33,691 nucleotides of DNA, from assembly GCA_029941115.1 (NCBI GenBank), contig JAPYRK010000002.1:101298-134988 (forward strand), given 5' to 3'. A program made the translations under genes and the position numbers. This stretch comes from Dehalococcoidia bacterium (GTDB taxonomy: Bacteria; Chloroflexota; Dehalococcoidia; UBA2979). Each line of letters opens with the position of its first letter. Positions within the stretch are counted from its first letter, which is position 1. The notes under the pieces are model-generated. The model did no database searches. It was not told the origin of the DNA and saw nothing but the letters and a program-made list of their open reading frames with translations. Shown here in pieces: positions 8,806 through 16,283 of this stretch.

Positions 8806-9918
8806 CTACTTAGTCAGTCGTACTGTCCAGACGGATCCATCTCCTGACTCGTCGACTTCCATAATTCCTTGCCCAACCATTCTAGCAACGTGAGACCTCA
8901 CCTGACCGTGAGCCGCTCGACGAAGCCCCTTCTGAATTTCTGGGTAAAGAGCGCGACGAATTCGCTGATCCGTGTCATAACCCTTTTCCACGATGTCAAT
9001 GATCTGCCTGTCACGAATCTCACGATGGTCCAAAAGCTCCTGCACTTTGGCAGCTGTTGCAGTGACCACAGGACCATGTCCAGGAGCGAACAACTTAGCT
9101 CGGAGTTCTTGCATTCTTCTCAATGAGTCCAAATAATTTCCCATATTGCCAGACGGTGGAGGCCCAATAGCACTCGTTCCAACTCCCAAGATATTATCTC
9201 CAGTGAACAGTTGTCCCGTTTCCTCAATGTAATAGCAGTTATGACCGGCGGTATGACCGGGTGTATGCACCGCCGTTACGGTCAAACTCCCTACCTTAAA
9301 CCGATCGCCATCCGCCATAGTGACATCTATCGGTGTTTCAAAGGCTTCTTTTTTCCACACTTCTGCACGATCAGTAATGACCTTGTCATCGGGCAAGTCT
9401 TCGTTGCCTTCTGTTGGCCCAAGTGGGGTGTGAAGCAGTGCCTCATCCAGTGGATGAATAGCCGTATCAGCGCGGAGGAGATCGCGAAGCTGTCGTCCTC
9501 CACTTGAATGGTCAAAGTGATGATGAGTCATCGCAATTCTTACGAATTTTATCTCTGGCCAGGTCTTTCTAAAATATTCTCTTCGCGCATCAATTGAGGG
9601 GGAATCGCCATAACCGGAATCAATAAGTGCAGCCTCATTGCCATCATGCAAAATCCACACATTTGATGTTGGAAACGTTCTGCTGAACATCTTTACTGCC
9701 ACAACATGCTGCACCAAATGCTCATCAATAACTCTCTCTGTTGTGGTCGCCACAGGAGTATTTTCAGACTCTTTCTCTGAGGTAACATTAGCAGTTGAGT
9801 TTCCTAGCACTCGCCTGCCTATAGAAGTCGAAGCGAATGAAGATCCGCCAGCATTTTTTCTTATTTTACGTCCATATCTGTGCGCCATCAGGCGCAATTT
9901 CCAAGTCTCGCGCTTCAT
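8806..9918 (-). CDS. MBL-fold metallo-hydrolase with C-terminal winged helix (LACTB2-like)
   Basis: 370 residues. The metallo-beta-lactamase core (about 70-290) has the dinuclear metal motif HHHFDH (His132, His134, Asp136, His137), His222 in HTPGH, Asp241 in FTGDN and His281 in APGHGP. All ligands are intact. Residues about 295-370 form a predicted winged-helix tail, as in the LACTB2 subgroup, some of whose members are ribonucleases. The N-terminal 60-odd residues are basic then Ser/Thr/Glu-rich and lie outside the fold; the true start may be further in, though GGAAGG lies upstream of this ATG. It is 96 nt downstream of mutY on the same strand. The substrate is unknown: nuclease, thioesterase and glyoxalase-like roles are all possible. 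Confidence 0.82.
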   Translation of the reverse strand: MKRETWKLRLMAHRYGRKIRKNAGGSSFASTSIGRRVLGNSTANVTSEKESENTPVATTTERVIDEHLVQHVVAVKMFSRTFPTSNVWILHDGNEAALIDSGYGDSPSIDARREYFRKTWPEIKFVRIAMTHHHFDHSSGGRQLRDLLRADTAIHPLDEALLHTPLGPTEGNEDLPDDKVITDRAEVWKKEAFETPIDVTMADGDRFKVGSLTVTAVHTPGHTAGHNCYYIEETGQLFTGDNILGVGTSAIGPPPSGNMGNYLDSLRRMQELRAKLFAPGHGPVVTATAAKVQELLDHREIRDRQIIDIVEKGYDTDQRIRRALYPEIQKGLRRAAHGQVRSHVARMVGQGIMEVDESGDGSVWTVRLTK

Positions 9919-10014
9919 AATTCACACACCTTCCACTTCCCAATTAGGCATTCCGAAGTCCCATAGTAAAGCCAAAAAACACTTTTCACATCTAACCCTC
10001 GCCTAGTAAAATTT

Positions 10015-10887
10015 CTAGCCTAATTTCACTAGCTGATTCTGGCGCGATACTAACAAATCCTTTTCTAGACCCATCAACAATCGCTGGGTTTGCTCGTCGG
10101 ATTCCAAACTCAAAATCTTCCTAATCTTCTTTTCGGAAACAGGACGAGAGTAGCGCGTCAGTAGCTCCAGAATCTTTCCTCGCCATTCACGATCACTACC
10201 CGCATAAACCTTATTCTTCCTTTGAGGTTCAGGTACCTGACCACTTATAAACTTACTCGCCGCTTTGCAGATGTCTGACACTGGACATTCATCGCACCTC
10301 GGGCGTCCTGTGCATATAGAAGCGCCAAAATCCATCAATGCGGGATTGATAAGGTCGGTACGACCCAAAGCAATGAACTGCTCAGAGATTTCTTTTATCC
10401 TATCCTTGCTCGTATCTTTAATGGGTTGAAGATCTCCCTCAAAAACTCGACCAAATATTCGCACAATATTTGTGTCTACCGTTAACACCGCAAGCCCAAA
10501 GCCAAAGCACCTGACAATTTCTGCTGTGAATGGGCCTACACCAGGTAACGATAAAAGATCATCGAGTTCACTGGGAATCTCACCGCCAAACCTCTCCATA
10601 CACTGTTGCGCAGCTCGTTGCAGGTACACGGCTCTTTTTGGATATCCCGTCTTGCCCCACACACGAAGAACCTCCGACGTCTCAGCTGCAGCAAGATTGG
10701 CCACAGTTGGAAAAGCGTGCAACCAACGTGCATGGGTCTCGAGCGCTCTCGACATCTGTGTTTGTTGCGTGCAAAAGCCTCCTACAAGCGAATGGTACGG
10801 ACTTCTAGAACTTCTCCATGGAAATTCAACAAAATGATCCTCGTACCAATCCAAAATGTGGGTTCTAACTTCAGTCGCAGTGTCCAC
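10015..10887 (-). CDS. mutY: MutY-type A/G-specific DNA glycosylase, catalytic Glu missing
   Basis: 290 residues. A helix-hairpin-helix glycosylase resembling the short mycobacterial MutY, with WGKTGYPKRA, the hairpin LPGVGPFTAE (114-123), Asp138 in VDTN and a [4Fe-4S] cysteine set (Cys192, 198, 201, 207). MutY removes adenine opposite 8-oxoguanine. In place of the standard SE(V/F)MLQQT motif the protein reads GGFCTQQT, so the catalytic Glu (E. coli Glu37) is Gly37. The codon is GGC at 10777-10779, two base changes away from any Glu codon. Instead of the MutT-like 8-oxoG-reading domain there is a small winged-helix-like tail (about 225-290), as in the mycobacterial protein. It is either an altered-specificity glycosylase or a non-catalytic binder. 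Divergent from tsaD with 63 nt between starts. Confidence 0.85.
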   Translation of the reverse strand: MDTATEVRTHILDWYEDHFVEFPWRSSRSPYHSLVGGFCTQQTQMSRALETHARWLHAFPTVANLAAAETSEVLRVWGKTGYPKRAVYLQRAAQQCMERFGGEIPSELDDLLSLPGVGPFTAEIVRCFGFGLAVLTVDTNIVRIFGRVFEGDLQPIKDTSKDRIKEISEQFIALGRTDLINPALMDFGASICTGRPRCDECPVSDICKAASKFISGQVPEPQRKNKVYAGSDREWRGKILELLTRYSRPVSEKKIRKILSLESDEQTQRLLMGLEKDLLVSRQNQLVKLG

Positions 10888-10950
10888 TCCGGTTACAACC
10901 TTTCACTTTCATTGGCGCCTTTTGCAAAAACGCGGCAAAATAACTTTAAT

Positions 10951-11961
10951 ATGAATATATTAGGTATCGAATCGTCCTGTGATGAAACTGCAGCTGCGGT
11001 AGTCAGCGATGGACGCATTATTCACTCATCCGTCGTCGCCTCTCAGATCGATCTTCATAAATCGACAGGCGGAATAGTGCCAGAGGTCGCGGCTCGTGCA
11101 CACCTACAGGCAATCGTGCCGATCATTGAACAGGCAATGCTTGATGCAGCATGTAACTGGGACGATATCGATGCTATAGGTGCAACAAACGGACCAGGCT
11201 TACCTGGAGCACTGCTTATAGGATTTAACGCCGCACGCGGTCTTGCATATAGCAGAAATATTCCACTGATCCCAGTAGATCACATCGAAGGACATATTCG
11301 TGCCTGCTGGCTTAATGAAAGTCCTCCACCACTCCCCGCACTTGCTCTGGTAGTTTCAGGTGGTCACACCGAACTTATTCGTATCGAAGAAAACAATACA
11401 TTCGTTCGCCTGGGATCCACCCGAGATGACGCCGCCGGTGAGGCGTTTGATAAGGTAGCTCGACTACTTGACCTCCCGTATCCGGGTGGGCCACCCCTAT
11501 CGGCTCTTGCTGAAACAGCCGAAACACGGCAACTTAAGCTCCCCCGTGCCTGGCTTCGCGGCACCAATGATTTCTCGTTTTCAGGATTAAAAACGGCTGT
11601 CCTAAATCTTCTAAAGGAAAAAGATCATCCGGCTTCAGCCGAGATCGCTTGGGCATTTCAGGAATCGGTCTGTGACGTCCTCGCTAAAAAAACTCGCAAT
11701 TTAGCTGAAAAAGAGAATGTGAAGTCAGTTCTGGTTGCAGGCGGAGTGGCTGCAAACAGGCGGCTAAGAGAGGTTCTCTCTGAACACATATCCATCGAAC
11801 TCCGAATACCTCCACCCAATCTCTGCACCGATAACGGCGCCATGATTGCCGCTGCTGCGTACGCACATCAAAACAATACGGTGAATGCAGAAAGTCCTCT
11901 TGATATAGAACCAACCGCGATGCGAAAAAAGAGACTACGGAAGATTGACTCCCGCCTATAA
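10951..11961 (+). CDS. tsaD: tRNA N6-adenosine threonylcarbamoyltransferase TsaD
   Basis: 336 residues from the ATG at 10951. Longer in-frame starts exist upstream, but that stretch only mirrors mutY and breaks the family pattern MNILGIESSCDETA, where the chain begins. TsaD transfers threonylcarbamoyl to A37 of ANN-decoding tRNAs, working with TsaB, TsaE and TsaC. The metal site is HIEGH (His111, His115), and VVSGGHTEL, GEAFDKVARLL and the C-terminal CTDNGAMIA (Asp) complete the ASKHA-type site. No clear ribosome-binding site precedes the ATG. It ends 4 nt from the convergent coaBC. The protein is full length with every expected motif. Confidence 0.96.
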   Translation: MNILGIESSCDETAAAVVSDGRIIHSSVVASQIDLHKSTGGIVPEVAARAHLQAIVPIIEQAMLDAACNWDDIDAIGATNGPGLPGALLIGFNAARGLAYSRNIPLIPVDHIEGHIRACWLNESPPPLPALALVVSGGHTELIRIEENNTFVRLGSTRDDAAGEAFDKVARLLDLPYPGGPPLSALAETAETRQLKLPRAWLRGTNDFSFSGLKTAVLNLLKEKDHPASAEIAWAFQESVCDVLAKKTRNLAEKENVKSVLVAGGVAANRRLREVLSEHISIELRIPPPNLCTDNGAMIAAAAYAHQNNTVNAESPLDIEPTAMRKKRLRKIDSRL

Positions 11962-11965
11962 TCAA

Positions 11966-13219
11966 TTATTCACATTCGACCAGTGTTAGGGCCTTGCTTA
12001 AAATAACGTTTGCAACTTCGTACTTAGACAGGAGCGGTAGGGATTCTTCGGAACCAGAGGCATCCAGAATAGTTACCCGATTCGTATCGACAGCAAAGCC
12101 TGAGTCGGCCGCACTTACATCATTTGCAACGATGAAATCTGCGCCCTTAGCTTCAATTTTCCTCCGGGCATTATTGATTAAATCTTGCGTCTCGGCCGCA
12201 AATGCAACCTTAACTAATCGACCTGTCTTCTGCTGACTGCTAATTGAAGCAATGATATCTGTAGTCTCTTCCAACTGAATAGCCATGCTAGACAATTCAG
12301 ATTCTGCCTTCTTAATCTTCTGATCTGCAACATTCATCGGACGATAGTCGGCAACGGCTCCCGCCATAACCAGCACATCTGCGGTTTGGCACTCTTGCTG
12401 CACGGCGTCTAGCATTTCCGCAGCACTCTCAACCCGAATATCACGAATTCCCGCCGATGGTCGCCTGTCCACAGTGGTGACAACGCTGACGTTCGCTCCT
12501 CTGTTTCGGGCAGCATCTGCAATCGCGTAACCCATTTTTCCTGTGGATCTGTTACCGAGATATCGCACGGGATCGATTGCTTCTCGCGTCCCTCCTGCCG
12601 TCACGACTACCTTCAGTGACGAAAGATCACCTAGGTCACGGGCTAATCGATATCGAAGTTCATCAACTATATCGATGGGCTCTACTAGCCTTCCAGCGCC
12701 TACGCGACCCGAAGCAAGTCGGCCTTCTGCTGGACCGATAATTTGCACGCCTCGCTGAATAAGGTTTTTCACATTGTCCTGGGTTGCTGGATTCATCCAC
12801 ATTTGTGAATCCATTGCCGGAGCTACCAAAAGAGGTCTGTCTGTCGCGAGAGCAGTCAATGCCACAAAATCGTCCGCTATACCATGGCTGAGTTTCGCCA
12901 AAGTAGTAGCGGTAAGTGGGGCAATTAGCATCGCGTCGCAACGTCTGGCAAGTTCAACATGTGATTCCCCATCTTTAGCGGCAAGGTCGAACATATTCAC
13001 GTATGGCTGTCTATTCGTAAGTGCTTTAAACGCCAAGGGTTGAATAAATTCAGTTGCGTTTTGAGTCAATGCTACATCGACGTAGGCACCAGCCTGAACC
13101 AATTTACTAGCGATCTCGAGCGCTTTATAACAGGAAATTGAACCTGTTACCCCGAGCACAATATGCTTTTGGTGCAAAGGATCATGATTCGTCATTTCGT
13201 AGACATTTTGATCAGTCAC
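11966..13219 (-). CDS. coaBC: Bifunctional phosphopantothenoylcysteine decarboxylase/phosphopantothenate-cysteine ligase
   Basis: 417 residues. The flavoprotein CoaC domain (about 18-190) opens with GVTGSISCYKA and has His87 in SHVELA. The CoaB ligase domain (about 200-415) has VVTAGGTREAIDPVRYLGNRS split over 206-225. Together they turn 4'-phosphopantothenate plus cysteine into 4'-phosphopantetheine. Two decarboxylase signature residues differ from the E. coli Dfp pattern: PAMN is PAMD (Asp137), and the ACG cysteine is replaced by Ser170 in LASG. The start is GTG with GGAG 7 nt upstream, overlapping the coaX stop by 8 nt, so translation is coupled. This pairs the first and the second/third steps of CoA synthesis in one transcript. 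Confidence 0.93.
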   Translation of the reverse strand: MTDQNVYEMTNHDPLHQKHIVLGVTGSISCYKALEIASKLVQAGAYVDVALTQNATEFIQPLAFKALTNRQPYVNMFDLAAKDGESHVELARRCDAMLIAPLTATTLAKLSHGIADDFVALTALATDRPLLVAPAMDSQMWMNPATQDNVKNLIQRGVQIIGPAEGRLASGRVGAGRLVEPIDIVDELRYRLARDLGDLSSLKVVVTAGGTREAIDPVRYLGNRSTGKMGYAIADAARNRGANVSVVTTVDRRPSAGIRDIRVESAAEMLDAVQQECQTADVLVMAGAVADYRPMNVADQKIKKAESELSSMAIQLEETTDIIASISSQQKTGRLVKVAFAAETQDLINNARRKIEAKGADFIVANDVSAADSGFAVDTNRVTILDASGSEESLPLLSKYEVANVILSKALTLVECE

Positions 13220-14015
13220 GGTTTTCTCCGCTCATCCGTTGGTTCAATATTCGGAGCCCTTTGAGATTAAGATCTTCCTCAATAACGTCAAAGCAACTTA
13301 CTGCTGATTTAACCAAATCTATATAACCACCAGTCCCTATAGTCGTTACTGAGCCGTCGAGTTCAGACTTAAACTTCGCCACCATTCCATCCACAAGAGC
13401 TCCGAAGCCAAGGCATATACCTGATTGCAATGCGTGTGCAGTTGTGTTTCCAATTGCAGTCTTTGGTGTATCTAACTTCACGGTTCGTAACATAGCAGCT
13501 TTATCAAACAAAGCATTCGATGCCAACCCGATACCTGGGGCAATTGCGCCCCCGACATATGCTCCTTGAGCATCGATGGCGTCGAAAACACAGGCGGTCC
13601 CCAAATCAACAATAACTAGAGGTGGTTCATAAAGTTCCAAGGCTGCAACCGCATGCAGTATGCGATCAGGTCCAATCTCGCTCGAGTCTTGATATTTAAT
13701 CTCAAGGCCCATTGAAACTGTTGGGTCAATCACTAAAAGTGGAACGTCAAAATGAGACTCGCATATATTCTTAAATTTATCCTGTAATTGCGGAACTGTG
13801 GAAGATATCGCTGCTGCTGTAAGTGAATCCGGGCGAACTCCGCTCGATCGCAAGAGACCATCAATATACACGGTCCACTCGTCTTCAAATCTATCCTGAT
13901 TTGAAGCTACTCGAAAAGTCGTGACTAGCGTCTCGTTCTCGAAAATACCAATAGCCACACTGGTATTTCCGGCATCAATTGCCAACAGTCGAACGAGATT
14001 CTTTGAATCTGTCAC
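13212..14015 (-). CDS. coaX: Type III pantothenate kinase
   Basis: 267 residues. CoaX phosphorylates pantothenate, the first committed step of CoA synthesis, and the type III form is not inhibited by CoA. The ASKHA phosphate motif is AIDAGNTSVAIGIF (about 13-26). The substrate motif GPDRILHAVAAL (about 104-115) and VDLGTACVFDAI with GGAIAPGI (about 128-155) follow. The start is GTG behind a G-rich stretch (GGGGGTAGAGG). The stop overlaps the coaBC start. The next gene upstream is rnhA, 108 nt away with nothing recognisable between them. Confidence 0.94.
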   Translation of the reverse strand: MTDSKNLVRLLAIDAGNTSVAIGIFENETLVTTFRVASNQDRFEDEWTVYIDGLLRSSGVRPDSLTAAAISSTVPQLQDKFKNICESHFDVPLLVIDPTVSMGLEIKYQDSSEIGPDRILHAVAALELYEPPLVIVDLGTACVFDAIDAQGAYVGGAIAPGIGLASNALFDKAAMLRTVKLDTPKTAIGNTTAHALQSGICLGFGALVDGMVAKFKSELDGSVTTIGTGGYIDLVKSAVSCFDVIEEDLNLKGLRILNQRMSGENRD

Positions 14016-14123
14016 ACCTCTACCCCCGTTACCCCCGTGATTTATATCTACCTGTAAACGTTACTCCATAGTCTAAGTATTTATGCGCCTGCCGACTATT
14101 AACCAGATAATGTCCTCTAGATC

Positions 14124-14651
14124 CTATTGCCTAATATTTTCCATGTACAGTGATGCCAAGGCATCTGCGTATTCATTCCATTTTGATCCTTGATGAGCTC
14201 TGATCCATTTGATTTCTACACTTGGCCTGTCCGAGACAAGATTATAGGCCTCCTGCACAAGGTCAAGATTTGCAATCTCGCCCGTCTTTCGTCGCCAGCC
14301 CCTCGCCTCCCAGCCTCGTGCCCATATTGTCAATGTATTCACGACAAGCTGACTATCACTATAAATTGCAGCCTGCTCATCAGAGTTAATCAGCCGCAAC
14401 CCCGCGATCATAGCGGTCAATTCCATTCGATTATTTGTTGTCTGCGAATCTACGCCGCTCAATTGATGGATAATCACATCATCACGTACGTGCACGGCAC
14501 CCCAACCACCTGGGCCGGGATTAACAAAACACGAACCATCCGTAAATACTCCAGTTATTGGACCATCTGAATACTTTGCAATAACTGATTTCAATAAAGC
14601 TATCTGGGTCGACGAAAGGTTGTCAAAATCCAGTGACTGTCTATCAATCAA
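14124..14651 (-). CDS. rnhA: Ribonuclease HI
   Basis: 175 residues. It cleaves RNA in RNA-DNA hybrids using a DEDD metal site, all present: Asp38 in FTDGS, Glu77 in NRMELT, Asp99 in YSDSQ and Asp163 in EYADALA, with His153 in RAHQG on the flexible loop. The basic protrusion (WARGWEARGWRRKTG, 110-124) seen in the E. coli enzyme is present. About 30 residues precede the fold. The start is TTG with GGAG 6 nt upstream and overlaps the end of the secreted-repeat-protein gene by 8 nt, so the two are translationally linked despite unrelated roles. Confidence 0.93.
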   Translation of the reverse strand: MIDRQSLDFDNLSSTQIALLKSVIAKYSDGPITGVFTDGSCFVNPGPGGWGAVHVRDDVIIHQLSGVDSQTTNNRMELTAMIAGLRLINSDEQAAIYSDSQLVVNTLTIWARGWEARGWRRKTGEIANLDLVQEAYNLVSDRPSVEIKWIRAHQGSKWNEYADALASLYMENIRQ

Positions 14652-16212
14652 GAGAAACTCCGTTATACATCATGATGGGATCACCCTTAAATCCAGCATT
14701 TTCAAGATTAGCCAACACTACAACCGGCCTAGTTGAAACAACTATTAATGATCCTATCCAGTCATCTGGTAAAAATCGATCATCACCTTGATGCACTATT
14801 TTACTTCCAATAATTTCTCCCACCGATCTGTAAAAACCTCCTGTGGGCAAGTCTTTTGAAAAATAAAAAAAAGAGACGGTCGCACGGCCACCATCAAACG
14901 GTTGCACATGCACCGTAGAATTCCATCCATCATGACCGCCCCAGGGAGATAACGTCTTATTCACTACTGGTAATACCACCTGCGTGCCAGCTTCACGCGC
15001 AGTGAACCCACGATAATCACCGGAAATTCCTGACTCGCTTACGCGCTGAACCACAACTGCTATGTTCTCATCACTTGATATACGTACAGTTCCCGAAAAA
15101 CCGCTTGGTAAGCTAACCTGATCGGGTAAACAGGCTTTAATTCCGTCCATCTTCTGATCACATGTTATGGAAGAGTATATAGAGACCTCATAATCCGCCT
15201 CAAATTCGGTTCCGTCCGGCATTGCGCCACTAAACAAAATATTTGCAGTAGTCGGGACGCTTGGATTTACTGCAGTGATTCGAAATCTAGTACTCCAAAG
15301 CTCACCGCGAAAGCCACCAGATGTAGTTGCTTTCCTCTGAATAATTGGTAACACAATATCTCTCCCGCCTTCACTATCGGCAAACCCTCGATAATTGGAA
15401 AAAGACATCCCGTCCGACGAAACCGTGTCGACAGATGCCACAATCGCCTGTTCACTGGCTGAAGTCACAAAATCTCCTACCTGAACCGGTGATGTTTCGA
15501 TAATCACAGAGCCGGTGAAGCCAATATCAAAAGGAAATGAAAAACGGTTTCTTACTATCGACTCGTTCGACTCTAAATATAGTCCTCCTTGCGGGCACTC
15601 AACTGATGAATTACCCGGTTCAAGTGCCGCGATATCCAATGACGAATCGATGAAATAACGGATCGTAATACACGCTCCTGACTCCGAGCTCGCATTTTGA
15701 ATGTGTAATATCGAACTTTTTTCAGCTGTATATTCAACGAAGGGAAGAATAAGTTTGGATGAAGCTCCTCCCTGCCAATATGAGTCTCCTCCAATCGTCA
15801 GGTACCAACCATCAGTTCCTGCAGTCAGCGAATCCTTTCCGGCTACCGCAACGAATGGTTGTTCACCAGTTATTTTCGTTGATCCGTAAAAGCCTCCATC
15901 GAGGTCTGAGTTAGTCTCCGTGAAAAAAGTCCAGCCTGAGCCCGATGGAACCGCAGCACAAGATTTGCTCGGGCAAATCTCACTCGCACTGGTCATTCCA
16001 GACTTGTCATAATGGGAAACTTCTAGCATCGCAGGATAATCACCGACATTTTGAACCCTGATCCATGAATTTTCAGCAACCGGCAAAGATTCCTGTGAAA
16101 CCGCTGCCTGTGAAACCAAAATAATTACTAAAATAGCCGACGCGGGCGCAAAGAAATATCTGAAGATATGCCAAGGTCTTCGCACAACAAGAAAGAGTTC
16201 ATGGATCCGCAT
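14644..16212 (-). CDS. Secreted protein of four beta-rich repeats, function unknown
   Basis: 522 residues from the ATG at 16212; a GTG at 16257 in frame would add 15 residues but has no ribosome-binding site. A hydrophobic segment (about 20-35) followed by SQAAVSQES looks like a signal peptide. The rest consists of four diverged units of about 105-130 residues (starting near 49, 153, 286 and 413). Each has an LPxV or similar opening, a W/S-S-x-hydrophobic strand, a beta pair around aromatic-rich YxF, then G(F/W)xGS(V/L)xI and a strand rich in Val. Units 2 and 3 end in (N/D)YRGF. This arrangement is familiar from uncharacterised extracellular proteins of Chloroflexota. Cysteines come in pairs that could form disulfides. 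No enzyme motif is visible. It probably acts at the cell surface, and its operon with rnhA and coaX-coaBC gives no functional clue. Confidence 0.7.
   Translation of the reverse strand: MRIHELFLVVRRPWHIFRYFFAPASAILVIILVSQAAVSQESLPVAENSWIRVQNVGDYPAMLEVSHYDKSGMTSASEICPSKSCAAVPSGSGWTFFTETNSDLDGGFYGSTKITGEQPFVAVAGKDSLTAGTDGWYLTIGGDSYWQGGASSKLILPFVEYTAEKSSILHIQNASSESGACITIRYFIDSSLDIAALEPGNSSVECPQGGLYLESNESIVRNRFSFPFDIGFTGSVIIETSPVQVGDFVTSASEQAIVASVDTVSSDGMSFSNYRGFADSEGGRDIVLPIIQRKATTSGGFRGELWSTRFRITAVNPSVPTTANILFSGAMPDGTEFEADYEVSIYSSITCDQKMDGIKACLPDQVSLPSGFSGTVRISSDENIAVVVQRVSESGISGDYRGFTAREAGTQVVLPVVNKTLSPWGGHDGWNSTVHVQPFDGGRATVSFFYFSKDLPTGGFYRSVGEIIGSKIVHQGDDRFLPDDWIGSLIVVSTRPVVVLANLENAGFKGDPIMMYNGVSLD
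14647..16068 (-). repeat. Four tandem protein-level repeats in the secreted protein
   Basis: Unit 1 about 16068-15757, unit 2 15756-15358, unit 3 15357-14977, unit 4 14976-14647. Matching landmarks are LPFVEY, LPIIQRK and LPVVNK at the unit starts (unit 1 lacks a clean one), then GFYGSTKI, GFTGSVII, GFSGTVRI and DWIGSLIV. The units have diverged so far that no DNA-level repeat is obvious. Boundaries are approximate. Confidence 0.55.
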
Positions 16213-16283
16213 ATTTAAGGAACACTCACCTAACAAAATTAGTAGCGTCCCGCCCACATTAAAAAAGTATCAGCTCATCCATC

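Noticed and set aside
10606-10950. An in-frame upstream extension of tsaD
   Set aside because: It runs antisense through mutY, has no family similarity, and TsaD proteins start right at MNILGIESS, which is at 10951.
11364-13043. Several open frames of 60-93 codons opposite or within tsaD and coaBC
   Set aside because: They are shadows of well-supported genes, with no family similarity or ribosome-binding sites.
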